A DNA stretch of 6,507 nt from Piscirickettsiaceae bacterium (GCA_021767305.1 JAASTL010000057.1:1-6507); one strand, 5' to 3'. Positions 1 to 6,456 are shown, numbered from the stretch's first letter. A program made the numbers and translations. Notes: generated by a model not told the origin, from the letters alone.

Positions 1-486
1 TTGATCGATATACCAACCGTTTTCATCTTCACTGGTAGGTAAGAGCAAGTTTTGTTGCATAACCGACTGATAAATGGGAGAGTTTGGCGCAACTTCTGCC
101 ACATAAGGCTTAATACCATTAATACCAATCATATACATCGCTGAAAAAGCCAAACCGGCAAACACCAAATTGACCAAAGGCCCAGCAAAGGCAACAGCAA
201 TTCTTTTAGCCACATGCTGTCGGTTAAAAGCGCGATGCAGATCTTGTTGAGCTACTGGAGCTTCTCGTTCATCAGCAAATTGCACGAAACCACCCAAAGG
301 TATTTGTGCGATTACAAATTCAGTTTCTTTTCCCTGTTTGCTGTAAATCGGTTTACCAAAGCCGATAGAGAATTTTAAAACCTTAATGTCGAACCAGCGA
401 GCAACTTGGTAATGCCCCCACTCATGAATGGTCACAATAATCCCCATCATGACCACAAAACCAATAAATGACCAGAGCAATTCCAT
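1..486 (-). CDS. rseP: RseP-type site-2 intramembrane zinc metalloprotease, N-terminal part (cut by window edge)
   Basis: The frame reads open from an ATG at 486 to the window edge, giving the first 162 residues of a protein that is about 450 residues in the family. Residues 21-25 are HEWGH, the HExxH zinc site of M50 site-2 proteases, inside the first hydrophobic segment (about 4-25). Next come the family blocks FSIGFGKP (39-46), PLGGFVQFADERE (63-75) and a second hydrophobic stretch with FAGPLVNLVFA (99-109), followed by the start of the first PDZ region (VAEVAPNS, 129-136). RseP sits in the inner membrane and cleaves anti-sigmaE factor RseA after DegS, and also clears signal-peptide remnants; this is family knowledge. 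The gene starts 11 nt after cdsA and is probably cotranscribed with it. Its RBS is weak (AAAGA just before ATG). No upstream in-frame start exists before a stop. The second catalytic motif and PDZ2 lie outside the window. Confidence 0.95.
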   Translation of the reverse strand, partial: MELLWSFIGFVVMMGIIVTIHEWGHYQVARWFDIKVLKFSIGFGKPIYSKQGKETEFVIAQIPLGGFVQFADEREAPVAQQDLHRAFNRQHVAKRIAVAFAGPLVNLVFAGLAFSAMYMIGINGIKPYVAEVAPNSPIYQSVMQQNLLLPTSEDENGWYIDQ

Positions 487-497
487 ATCTTTAGCAG

Positions 498-1310
498 CTA
501 ACTATTGGTTGCAAGATACCAAGCCAAATACAGCATTGGCGCGGCAATAATAAGACTATCAATACGATCTAAAACACCACCATGGCCAGGTAAAATACGG
601 CCACTGTCTTTAAGATCAACTTGGCGTTTTAAAACGCTTTCGAAAAGATCCCCATAAACCGAAAAGGCTGCAATTAAGCTCAGCACCACTGCGAAAGCAT
701 ACATTGAGTAAGAAAGTTCAGGTAACAATAGATTTAAAACAATTACGGCGAAAATAAAAGTAAGCAAAACTCCACCAAAAACACCTTCCCAAGTTTTTCC
801 GGGACTCACATGCACTGCGAGTTTATGTTTTCCAAAACGACGACCGCTAAAATAAGCACCCGTATCAATCGCCCACACTAATGCCATACTGAACAGTAAA
901 TACTCAGCTCCAAATTCATTACGAAACTTCACTAGGGTCACGGCAAATAAAATGACCGCCAAGCCACCGGTGGCCATAATAAAGGCATCTGATTTAATCC
1001 CTGTTTGCCCTTGGCTAAATTGATAACGATGCACAACAGAAAGCATGATAATGGCGAGTGCGAGAGTAAGAAAAAACATGTTTTGCGTGTTCAGCATATC
1101 AACTGCAAAATTGGCTGAAATGACTACCGCAAAAGCATAAATCATGCGCAATACTGGAATATCTATCTTGGCAAAGCCGCTCCACTCCCAAGCAGCAATA
1201 AAAGCAACAATTAATATGGCAATTTTCCACGCCATATCACTGGCATAGAACAGGGCCCAAAATGTCGCTAACACCAAAATAATCGCGGTTATAACGCGCT
1301 GCTTTAACAT
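498..1310 (-). CDS. cdsA: Phosphatidate cytidylyltransferase (CDP-diglyceride synthase)
   Basis: This integral inner-membrane enzyme condenses CTP with phosphatidic acid to give CDP-diacylglycerol, the precursor of all bacterial phospholipids. The 270 residues are mostly hydrophobic, with about seven or eight membrane segments (for example 7-23, 29-41, 56-70, 78-94, 112-126, 136-150, 178-196, 203-220). The C-terminal family signature is complete: SVLKRQVDLKDSGRILPGHGG followed by VLDRIDS, at about residues 225-252. It contains the conserved K, D and H-G-G-x-x-D-R-x-D positions. The block SPGKTWEG lies at 169-176. The ATG overlaps the last 7 nt of uppS, and an AGGTGA ribosome site lies inside the uppS end, so the two are probably translationally coupled. 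The length is slightly under that of the E. coli enzyme (about 285). Confidence 0.97.
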   Translation of the reverse strand: MLKQRVITAIILVLATFWALFYASDMAWKIAILIVAFIAAWEWSGFAKIDIPVLRMIYAFAVVISANFAVDMLNTQNMFFLTLALAIIMLSVVHRYQFSQGQTGIKSDAFIMATGGLAVILFAVTLVKFRNEFGAEYLLFSMALVWAIDTGAYFSGRRFGKHKLAVHVSPGKTWEGVFGGVLLTFIFAVIVLNLLLPELSYSMYAFAVVLSLIAAFSVYGDLFESVLKRQVDLKDSGRILPGHGGVLDRIDSLIIAAPMLYLAWYLATNS

Positions 1311-2047
1311 TTTGTCACCTGCTCACTGGTTTTACCAAAACGGCGCTCTCTTCCTGCATAGGAATCGACCGCTGCATCGATATGTTTTTCGCCAAAATCA
1401 GGCCACAATGCATCGGTAAAATAGAGTTCGGCATAGGCACTTTGCCAAATTAAAAAATTACTAATGCGCTGTTCACCGCCTGTACGAATTAATAGATCCG
1501 GCATAGGCAGATCGGCTGCGGCAATATAGGCGGAAATATCATCTTCTGTCAGGTCTTGAATATCTTTTTCCGGATTGTTTTGCTGCCAAGCTTTTACCGC
1601 TTGCAACACGTCTGCACGCCCACCGTAGTTAGCTGCTATATTTAAAACTAAACCAGTGTTATTTGCAGTCTTCGCTTCAGCTTCAAGAATATGGGCTTGA
1701 ATCTCTTCGCTAAAGGCAGAGCGATCACCAATAATTCTTAATTGCACATTGTTTTCGGAGAGCTTGTTGACCTCTTTTTGCAAAGCTTTTAAAAACAAGC
1801 CCATCAATTTATTGACTTCGTCTTGTGGTCTTTTCCAGTTTTCTGTGCTGAATGCAAACAGTGTCAACGCCTGAATACCAATTTCCGAACAATGAGCCAC
1901 CACACGTTTAACCGCATTTAAGCCCTTTTGATGCCCTACAAAACGCGGTAAAAAACGTTTTTTTGCCCAACGCCCATTACCATCCATAATAATGGCGATA
2001 TGACGCGGTAACTGTTCAGTTTTAAGTGTTTGGTCGGATTTAGACAA
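1304..2047 (-). CDS. uppS: (2Z,6E)-undecaprenyl diphosphate synthase (cis-prenyltransferase), TTG start
   Basis: This cytosolic enzyme adds eight isopentenyl units to farnesyl diphosphate, giving the C55 carrier lipid for peptidoglycan and other surface polymers. At 247 residues it has normal family length. The visible cis-prenyltransferase blocks are MDGNGRWAKKR (21-31, with the catalytic Asp22), GHQKG (38-42), LFAFSTENWKRP (63-74), NIAANYGGR (136-144), and DLLIRTGGEQRISNFLIWQ (184-202) continuing to ELYF and WPDF. The start codon is TTG: GGAG at 2053-2056 sits 5 nt upstream, and the next in-frame Met is Met21 inside the active-site motif, too late to be the start. An intrinsic terminator ends about 24 nt before the start codon, so the gene needs its own promoter or readthrough. 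It overlaps cdsA by 7 bp. Confidence 0.97.
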   Translation of the reverse strand: MSKSDQTLKTEQLPRHIAIIMDGNGRWAKKRFLPRFVGHQKGLNAVKRVVAHCSEIGIQALTLFAFSTENWKRPQDEVNKLMGLFLKALQKEVNKLSENNVQLRIIGDRSAFSEEIQAHILEAEAKTANNTGLVLNIAANYGGRADVLQAVKAWQQNNPEKDIQDLTEDDISAYIAAADLPMPDLLIRTGGEQRISNFLIWQSAYAELYFTDALWPDFGEKHIDAAVDSYAGRERRFGKTSEQVTKC

Positions 2048-2096
2048 AACAACTCCAGAATTTAAAAATTAAAAAAGCCCTGTGAAGTCTCTTCAA
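2048..2096 (-). promoter_or_regulatory. Possible uppS promoter embedded in the terminator, plus uppS RBS
   Basis: On the minus strand TTGAAG (2091-2096) and TTTAAT (2068-2073) are spaced by 17 nt, matching the sigma70 consensus at 4/6 and 5/6. The -35 would lie in the terminator stem and the -10 at its T tract. Transcription would start near 2061, giving a leader of only about 14 nt that still contains the GGAG ribosome site at 2053-2056. T tracts often imitate -10 boxes by chance. A second candidate, TCGATA (2170-2175) and CATAAT (2147-2152), also spaced 17 nt, lies upstream of the terminator. Confidence 0.3.
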
Positions 2097-2103
2097 ACAG
2101 GGC
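2071..2103 (-). terminator. Rho-independent terminator after frr
   Basis: Read on the minus strand, GCCCTGT pairs with ACAGGGC (7 bp). GAAG pairs with CTTC (4 bp) above a two-base AA/TT bulge, with a 3-nt loop. The hairpin (2077-2103) is followed directly by six T (2071-2076). It lies about 95 nt beyond the frr stop and just ahead of uppS, separating pyrH-frr from uppS-cdsA-rseP. Confidence 0.88.
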
Positions 2104-2197
2104 CTTTGCAAACCGGCACGCTGTGACTGGGCTATAAAATCAGTCAATTATGCCGTAATTGGGTATAAATATCGACAAGAAAATACCCTGAAAGCGC

Positions 2198-2755
2198 TTA
2201 AACTTCCATCAAACCAGCTTCTTTTTCTGCTAACAATGCATCTACTTTTTTCACTGCATCATCGGTAATTTTCTGAATTTGATCTTCCGCACGGCGTGCA
2301 TCATCTTCAGTAATTTCTTTTTCTTTTAATAAGTCTTTAACATCACCATTCGCATCACGACGCACATTACGAATCGCAACACGTGCATTTTCAGCTTCTT
2401 GACGAGCAATCTTAGTTAAATCACGACGACGTTCTTCAGTTAGCGGTGGCATTGGAATACGCATCATATTACCCACTGTAACCGGGTTAATACCTAAATC
2501 CGACATCATGATCGCTTTTTCAACCACCGCCACCATTGGTTGCTCCCAAGGTTGAACCGTTAAGGTACGGGCATCTTCAACATTAACATTGGCTACCTGA
2601 CTAATAGGCACTTCTGAACCGTAGTAATCGACCTTAATACTGTCTAAGATACTTGGGTGAGCTCGACCAGTACGAATCTTGGCAAAGTTACCTTCCAAAT
2701 TCTCAATAGATTTTTGCATACGAGACTGAGCGTCTTGTTGAATTTCATTTAACAT
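2198..2755 (-). CDS. frr: Ribosome recycling factor (RRF)
   Basis: RRF is a cytosolic translation factor. With EF-G it splits the post-termination ribosome and frees mRNA and tRNA. The product has 185 residues, the same length as the E. coli protein. The N- and C-terminal helices form the three-helix-bundle domain (domain I): [12 protein letters not shown] lies at 26-37, and the C-terminal helix carries Arg129 and Arg132, which are conserved for ribosome binding. The small beta domain between them includes [16 protein letters not shown] (about 42-57), and the [12 protein letters not shown] block is at 99-110. The ATG comes one base after the pyrH stop, and its AGGAGA ribosome site lies inside the last pyrH codons, so translation is probably coupled to pyrH. 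The pair ends at the terminator at 2071-2103. dxr, which follows frr in E. coli, is missing here. Confidence 0.98.
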   Translation of the reverse strand: MLNEIQQDAQSRMQKSIENLEGNFAKIRTGRAHPSILDSIKVDYYGSEVPISQVANVNVEDARTLTVQPWEQPMVAVVEKAIMMSDLGINPVTVGNMMRIPMPPLTEERRRDLTKIARQEAENARVAIRNVRRDANGDVKDLLKEKEITEDDARRAEDQIQKITDDAVKKVDALLAEKEAGLMEV

Positions 2756-2756
2756 C

Positions 2757-3479
2757 TTATTCTCCTGAGCTTACCAAGGTGCCTTCATCTTCACCCTGAA
2801 CAATTCTAATCACCGCATTATCTTTGAACATGTCGAATACTCGTATCGGCATATCGTGATCTCGACATAATACAAATGCAGTTTGATCCATAACCTGTAG
2901 ATTTTTTTGAATAACTTCATCATAAGTTAGTGACTGGTAACGTGTAGCACTGGCATCTTTCATCGGATCTGCCGTGTAAATACCGTCCACCTTAGTGGCC
3001 TTTAAAACGATATCCGCGTCAATCTCTACGCCTCGAAGCGCCGCAGCTGTGTCAGTAGTAAAGAACGGGCTTCCTGTGCCTGCTGCAAAAATGACCACTT
3101 CGCCCGCAGCTAGCATCTTTTTAGCGGAATTAGCGTTAAAACCATCTGTAGCGATACCTTCAATAGACATAGCCGACAAAACATGCGCCTTCATATCCAT
3201 ACTTTCAATGACATCTCGTAATGCCAGCGCATTCATAACCGTTGCCATCATACCCATATGATCACCCGTGGTTCGCTGAATACCCGATCCTTGGATTTGC
3301 GCACCACGGAAAATATTACCGCCGCCAACAACAATCCCGACTTCAACACCCAAGTCACGCAATAATTTGACATGAGAAACGACTTTTTTAAGTGTCGCAG
3401 CGTCTAAACCGAAATCACCGTCTCCCATCAGGGCTTCACCACTAAATTTCAATAATATTCTTTTGTATTTCAGTGCCAT
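2757..3479 (-). CDS. pyrH: Uridylate kinase (UMP kinase)
   Basis: PyrH phosphorylates UMP to UDP with ATP in de novo pyrimidine synthesis. It belongs to the amino acid kinase family, acts as a hexamer, and is typically activated by GTP and inhibited by UTP (family knowledge). All expected motifs are present in the 240 residues: KFSGEALMG (11-19) for phosphate binding, GGGNIFRG (52-59), [15 protein letters not shown] (71-85) around the UMP site, [16 protein letters not shown] (134-149), and [13 protein letters not shown] (160-172) at the ATP side. The length equals the usual 240 or so. An AGGA ribosome site lies 7 nt before the ATG. The terminator behind tsf separates it from rpsB-tsf, so it probably has its own promoter in the 101 bp between. 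Confidence 0.98.
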   Translation of the reverse strand: MALKYKRILLKFSGEALMGDGDFGLDAATLKKVVSHVKLLRDLGVEVGIVVGGGNIFRGAQIQGSGIQRTTGDHMGMMATVMNALALRDVIESMDMKAHVLSAMSIEGIATDGFNANSAKKMLAAGEVVIFAAGTGSPFFTTDTAAALRGVEIDADIVLKATKVDGIYTADPMKDASATRYQSLTYDEVIQKNLQVMDQTAFVLCRDHDMPIRVFDMFKDNAVIRIVQGEDEGTLVSSGE

Positions 3480-3509
3480 AATCGTTTCCTAAGTCAAATT
3501 TTGAAAAGC

Positions 3510-3538
3510 ATTTTACAAGTAATTAAAAAACATAACCA
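3510..3538 (-). promoter_or_regulatory. Candidate sigma70 promoter for pyrH-frr
   Basis: On the minus strand TGGTTA (3533-3538, 3/6 to consensus) and TAAAAT (3510-3515, 5/6) are spaced by 17 nt in an AT-rich stretch. They lie downstream of the tsf terminator and about 30 nt upstream of the pyrH start. The -35 is poor, so the call rests mainly on position, on the -10, and on the need for a promoter after a strong terminator. Confidence 0.35.
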
Positions 3539-3580
3539 CTTAGAAAAGACTTTTTATGTAATTTACTAAACTCTAGATAC

Positions 3581-3620
3581 AAAAAAGCCACAGCCTTCTG
3601 CATAACAGAAGTGCTATGGC
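3581..3620 (-). terminator. Rho-independent terminator after tsf
   Basis: On the minus strand GCCATAGC pairs with GCTGTGGC (8 bp with one G-U). CTTCTG pairs with CAGAAG above a single-base bulge, closing a 5-nt loop. The hairpin (3587-3620) is followed by six T (3581-3586). It begins 13 nt past the tsf stop and should end most rpsB-tsf transcripts before pyrH. Confidence 0.93.
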
Positions 3621-3633
3621 CCTTTACAAACAA

Positions 3634-4521
3634 TTAACCTTTTTGAGCTTCAGCAGCTGCAGCAGCTACTTCATCAGCAAAGTTAGTTTCTTCGATTTCG
3701 ATACCTTCACCCACTTCTAAACGAATGAAAGAAGTGACTGTTGCACCATTAGACTTAAGAAGCTTTTCTACTGTCTGATCTGGGTCTTTAACAAAAGACT
3801 GACCTAGAAGCGTGATTTCACCAACAAACTTACGCATACGACCTTCAATCATCTTCTCAATGATTTCCATTGGCTTACCAGAAGACTGAGCTTGCTCGAT
3901 TTGGAAGTTACGTTCTTTCTCAACAACTTCAGCATCTAGATCATCAGAAGAAACGGCTTGTGGCTTAGCTGCGGCAACGTGCATAGCGATATCACGAGTC
4001 AATGTCGCATCACCACCGTCCATAGCAACGACAACACCGATTTTTTCACCGTGCTGGTACTGACCGATTTCACCATTAGATTCAATCTTCTCAATACGAC
4101 GAACACCCATGTTTTCACCGATCTTTGCAACAAGCTCACGACGTCTCTCATCAACTGTTTTACCAGAAGCCATTGTTAGACCCATGATTGCATTTAGATC
4201 AAAACAATCATTTGCAAGCGCAAGTTTAGCGATTTCGTTAGCGAAATCTTTAAACTCGTCACCTTTAGCAACAAAGTCAGTTTCACAGTTAACTTCTGCA
4301 ATAGCTGCTTTCTTCTTATCGTCAGAAATAGCAATTGCGATCACACCTTCAGCTGCAACACGACCTGCTTTTTTGTCTGCACCAGCCATTCCTTTCTTAC
4401 GAAGGAATTCAATTGCTGCATCCATATCACCATCTGTTTCAGATAGTGCTTTTTTACAATCCATCATCCCTGCACTAGTGATTTCGCGCAGTTCTTTAAC
4501 CATAGCTGCTGTAATAGCCAT
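3634..4521 (-). CDS. tsf: Elongation factor Ts (EF-Ts)
   Basis: EF-Ts is the nucleotide exchange factor that releases GDP from EF-Tu during translation elongation. The product has 295 residues, a little longer than the E. coli protein (283), partly through an Ala-rich, acidic C-terminal tail ([12 protein letters not shown]). Residues 1-55 form the UBA-like N-terminal domain, including [16 protein letters not shown] (11-26). The core motif [13 protein letters not shown] (78-90) carries the Asp-Phe pair (82-83) that inserts next to the EF-Tu magnesium site. A second core half and the coiled-coil region (about 195-235, with [22 protein letters not shown]) follow. An AAGG ribosome site ends 8 nt before the ATG. 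It sits 76 nt behind rpsB with no clear promoter between, so it is most likely read from the rpsB promoter and ended by the terminator at 3581-3620. Confidence 0.98.
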   Translation of the reverse strand: MAITAAMVKELREITSAGMMDCKKALSETDGDMDAAIEFLRKKGMAGADKKAGRVAAEGVIAIAISDDKKKAAIAEVNCETDFVAKGDEFKDFANEIAKLALANDCFDLNAIMGLTMASGKTVDERRRELVAKIGENMGVRRIEKIESNGEIGQYQHGEKIGVVVAMDGGDATLTRDIAMHVAAAKPQAVSSDDLDAEVVEKERNFQIEQAQSSGKPMEIIEKMIEGRMRKFVGEITLLGQSFVKDPDQTVEKLLKSNGATVTSFIRLEVGEGIEIEETNFADEVAAAAAEAQKG

Positions 4522-4559
4522 TATGTTTACCTTTTTTGATTTTTAAGTTTCAAATAAGT

Positions 4560-4582
4560 TGGCTCAACACAATATTGAGCCA
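4560..4582 (-). other. Hairpin between rpsB and tsf, no U tract
   Basis: A perfect 8-bp inverted repeat, TGGCTCAA and TTGAGCCA, encloses a 7-nt loop 15 nt beyond the rpsB stop. On the minus strand the next bases are ACTTATTTGAAAC, which is not a T run, so it does not look like a full terminator. It could be an RNase processing site, a 3'-end stabiliser for a monocistronic rpsB mRNA, or a weak attenuator that sets the S2 to EF-Ts ratio. Confidence 0.7.
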
Positions 4583-4597
4583 CGAGAATCATTCTGA

Positions 4598-5338
4598 TTA
4601 CTCAGCCGCTTTCTCTTCAGCTTCAACGAAATCATCACCTTCTACTGCGGTAGTGATAGTCGCTTTACCTTCGTTAATCGCGTCTGCTGCTGCAGAAAGA
4701 TATAGGCTGATTGCACGGATTGCATCGTCGTTACCAGGAATAACGTAATCAACACCACGAGGATCGTTGTTAGTATCAACAACACCGATTACAGGAATAC
4801 CTAGGTTTTTCGCTTCTTGAAGTGCGATTTTTTCATTACCAGTGTCGATTACGAAAATCGCATCTGGCATTGCACGCATATCTTTGATACCACCAAGAGA
4901 TAACTCTAGCTTATCTTTTTGACGAGAAAGCATTAGCGCTTCTTTCTTAGTGATTTTTTCAAAAGTACCGTCTTGCTCCATAGTCTCAAGTTCTTTAAGA
5001 CGTTTGATAGACTGTTTGATGGTTTTGAAGTTAGTCAACATACCACCTAACCAGCGGTAATCAACATAAGGCATACCACAACGCTTAGCTTCTTGAGCTA
5101 CTAACTCACGAGCTGCTTTTTTAGTACCAACAAAAAGAACTTTACCTTTGTTAGCAGCAATCCCGCCCATCATGTTTAATGCATCATTAAACAGTGGTAG
5201 AGTTTTTTCTAGGTTAACGATATGAATGTTGTTACGCGCTCCAAAGATGTACTCAGACATCTTAGGGTTCCAATAACGAGTCTGGTGACCGAAGTGAACA
5301 CCAGCTTCCAGCATTTGACGCATGGTTACTTTTGCCAT
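4598..5338 (-). CDS. rpsB: Small ribosomal subunit protein S2 (uS2)
   Basis: S2 binds late in 30S assembly at the head-body junction and is needed for S1 to join the subunit. The 246 residues are close to E. coli S2 (241). The N-terminal signature [20 protein letters not shown] (4-23) and the conserved [10 protein letters not shown] (37-46), [10 protein letters not shown] (67-76) and [11 protein letters not shown] (94-104) blocks are intact. A charged helical hairpin (about 105-150) forms the coiled coil that projects from the Rossmann-like core. The second signature, around [15 protein letters not shown] to [22 protein letters not shown], covers 162-206. The C-terminal tail is acidic. GGAG (5347-5350) sits 8 nt before the ATG. 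It is first in the rpsB-tsf unit, with a long structured leader and a strong promoter at 5550-5578. Confidence 0.99.
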   Translation of the reverse strand: MAKVTMRQMLEAGVHFGHQTRYWNPKMSEYIFGARNNIHIVNLEKTLPLFNDALNMMGGIAANKGKVLFVGTKKAARELVAQEAKRCGMPYVDYRWLGGMLTNFKTIKQSIKRLKELETMEQDGTFEKITKKEALMLSRQKDKLELSLGGIKDMRAMPDAIFVIDTGNEKIALQEAKNLGIPVIGVVDTNNDPRGVDYVIPGNDDAIRAISLYLSAAADAINEGKATITTAVEGDDFVEAEEKAAE

Positions 5339-5542
5339 GATTATTTCTCCAATTTGGGGTTAAGCCTCCGTTTATCCATAAAAACGAACTTAATCAATCT
5401 AGCGGACTTGAACTTAATTAAGCACCCCGTTTTATGTCCCGATAAACGTGCGGATTATGTTTTCTAAAACAAATCAGAATCGCACCTAGACGACACTATC
5501 ACTGACTGGTTTTAGGTGTTAAAATTCCTCTCATTTGAAAGG
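5339..5542 (-). promoter_or_regulatory. rpsB 5' leader RNA, candidate S2 autoregulatory element
   Basis: From a predicted start near 5542 the rpsB transcript has about 200 nt before the ATG. Hairpin 1 (5422-5451) has GCAC/GTGC at its base, GTTTAT/ATAAAAC above, a CGGGAC loop and an unpaired GGG on the 3' arm. Hairpin 2 (5360-5393) has TTAAG/CTTAA at its base and CGTTT/AAACG above; its inner 3' side carries GAGG. The GGGG at 5425-5428 can pair with CCCC at 5356-5359, just past hairpin 2 and before the true ribosome site GGAG (5347-5350), which would form a pseudoknot. A third possible pairing is CACCTA/TAGGTG (5483-5518). Gammaproteobacterial rpsB leaders are known to carry a conserved structured element through which S2 represses rpsB-tsf. 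That this leader is such an element is inferred from position and shape. Confidence 0.65.
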
Positions 5543-5578
5543 CGCGGCATTTATACCACATTCATTGCTTTTTGACAA
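5541..5578 (-). promoter_or_regulatory. rpsB-tsf promoter (sigma70, extended -10, GC-rich discriminator)
   Basis: On the minus strand TTGTCA (5573-5578, 5/6) and TATAAA (5550-5555, 5/6) are spaced by exactly 17 nt. TGG just before the -10 fits an extended -10 element (TGnTATAAT type). The following TGCCGCGCC is a GC-rich discriminator in an otherwise AT-rich region, as seen at stringently controlled rRNA and ribosomal protein promoters that respond to ppGpp and DksA. The start is expected at about 5541-5543. Confidence 0.85.
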
Positions 5579-5600
5579 TGAATTCAAAGCTTTTTATTCT
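5572..5600 (+). promoter_or_regulatory. map promoter (sigma70)
   Basis: TTGACA (5572-5577, a perfect -35) and TATTCT (5595-5600, 4/6) are spaced by 17 nt. The start would be near 5607, giving a map leader of about 67 nt in which I see no further structure. The -35 shares five base pairs with the -35 of the divergent rpsB promoter. Confidence 0.75.
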
Positions 5601-5673
5601 CAATCCAAACTTCAACTGAAACAGATTCTGCTTTAGTTAAGAGATCAAACACTAGAGGCAATTTAAGATAGCG

Positions 5674-6456
5674 ATGAGCATCAAAATCAAAACACCTGAA
5701 GAAATCCAAAAAATGCGTGTTGCCGGCAAACTAGCCGCTGACGTTTTAGAAATGATCGAACCGCACGTTCTTCCAGGTGTCACCACAGGCGAACTCAATC
5801 GTATTATGCATGAATATATGACCGAAACTCAGGGCACCATTCCTGCCACACTTAATTATCATGGTTTCCCCGCTTCAAGCTGCATCTCCATTAACCAAGT
5901 GGTTTGTCACGGTATCCCGGATGACGCCAAAAAACTCAAAAAAGGTGACATTGTGAATATCGATGTAACCGTGATTAAAGATGACTATCATGGCGACACC
6001 AGTCGTATGTTTGAAGTTGGAGAAGTTAAACCTTTTGCCCATCGCCTCTGTCAGGTTGCACATGAATGCTTATGGCTTGGCATTGAACAGGTTAAACCTG
6101 AAGCAACCTTATTTGATGTTGCCAGCGCCATTCAAGAACACGCTGAAAGCAACAATTACTCAGTTGTGCGTGAATATTGCGGTCACGGTATTGGTGCCAA
6201 CTTCCATGAAGAACCACAAGTATTGCACTACGCAGCTCCAGAGCTAAAAGATATTGTGCTTAAAGAAGGTATGGTTTTTACTATTGAACCTATGATTAAC
6301 CAAGGTAAAGCACCGGTTAAATTACTTGGCGACAACTGGACGGTCGTCACCAAAGATCGCAAACTTTCAGCGCAATGGGAACACACTCTAGTGGTAACCA
6401 AAACAGGTTATGAGATCTTTACCTTACGAACAGACGAAAAACCTGTTTTGCCTTAA
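5674..6456 (+). CDS. map: Type I methionine aminopeptidase
   Basis: This cytosolic metallopeptidase removes the initiator Met from nascent proteins whose second residue is small, after deformylation. The 260 residues are about the E. coli length (264) and have no N-terminal extension, which fits type Ia. The two-metal site is complete: Asp97 (NIDVT), Asp108 (GDTS), His171 (CGHGIG), Glu205 (FTIEP) and Glu236 (WEHT). The substrate-side His79 (CHGIP) and His178 (FHEEP) are also present. The ATG is the only usable start, since an in-frame TAG lies at 5653-5655 with no ATG/GTG/TTG between. The ribosome site is poor: AGAGG (5654-5658) is 15 nt away and closer matches are weak. It is divergent from rpsB, the conserved arrangement in this class. 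glnD often follows map, but nothing of it is visible in this window. Confidence 0.98.
   Translation: MSIKIKTPEEIQKMRVAGKLAADVLEMIEPHVLPGVTTGELNRIMHEYMTETQGTIPATLNYHGFPASSCISINQVVCHGIPDDAKKLKKGDIVNIDVTVIKDDYHGDTSRMFEVGEVKPFAHRLCQVAHECLWLGIEQVKPEATLFDVASAIQEHAESNNYSVVREYCGHGIGANFHEEPQVLHYAAPELKDIVLKEGMVFTIEPMINQGKAPVKLLGDNWTVVTKDRKLSAQWEHTLVVTKTGYEIFTLRTDEKPVLP

Noticed and set aside
2161..2188. Inverted repeat GGGTAT/ATACCC just after frr
   Set aside because: It has only 6 bp with a 16-nt loop and no T tract, weak beside the clear terminator at 2071-2103.
2995..3261. A plus-strand open frame inside pyrH
   Set aside because: It lies fully opposite the conserved UMP kinase motifs and looks like a shadow of that gene.
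4109..4546. A 145-codon plus-strand open frame antisense to tsf
   Set aside because: It mirrors the EF-Ts gene, whose family motifs fix the real frame. Its product is low-complexity Ser/Ala/Ile-rich and matches no family I know, and no ribosome site supports it.
5222..5467. A plus-strand open frame across the rpsB start and leader
   Set aside because: It covers the rpsB leader hairpins and the S2 N-terminus on the opposite strand, with no ribosome site or recognisable product.
5499..5534. An 11-codon minus-strand upstream frame near the 5' end of the rpsB leader (ATG at 5532-5534)
   Set aside because: Its ATG would be only about 8 nt from the predicted transcript start and has no ribosome site. 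The short length gives no coding evidence.
5875..6247. Open frames on both strands inside map
   Set aside because: They overlap the metal-site region of methionine aminopeptidase in wrong frames and carry no motif.
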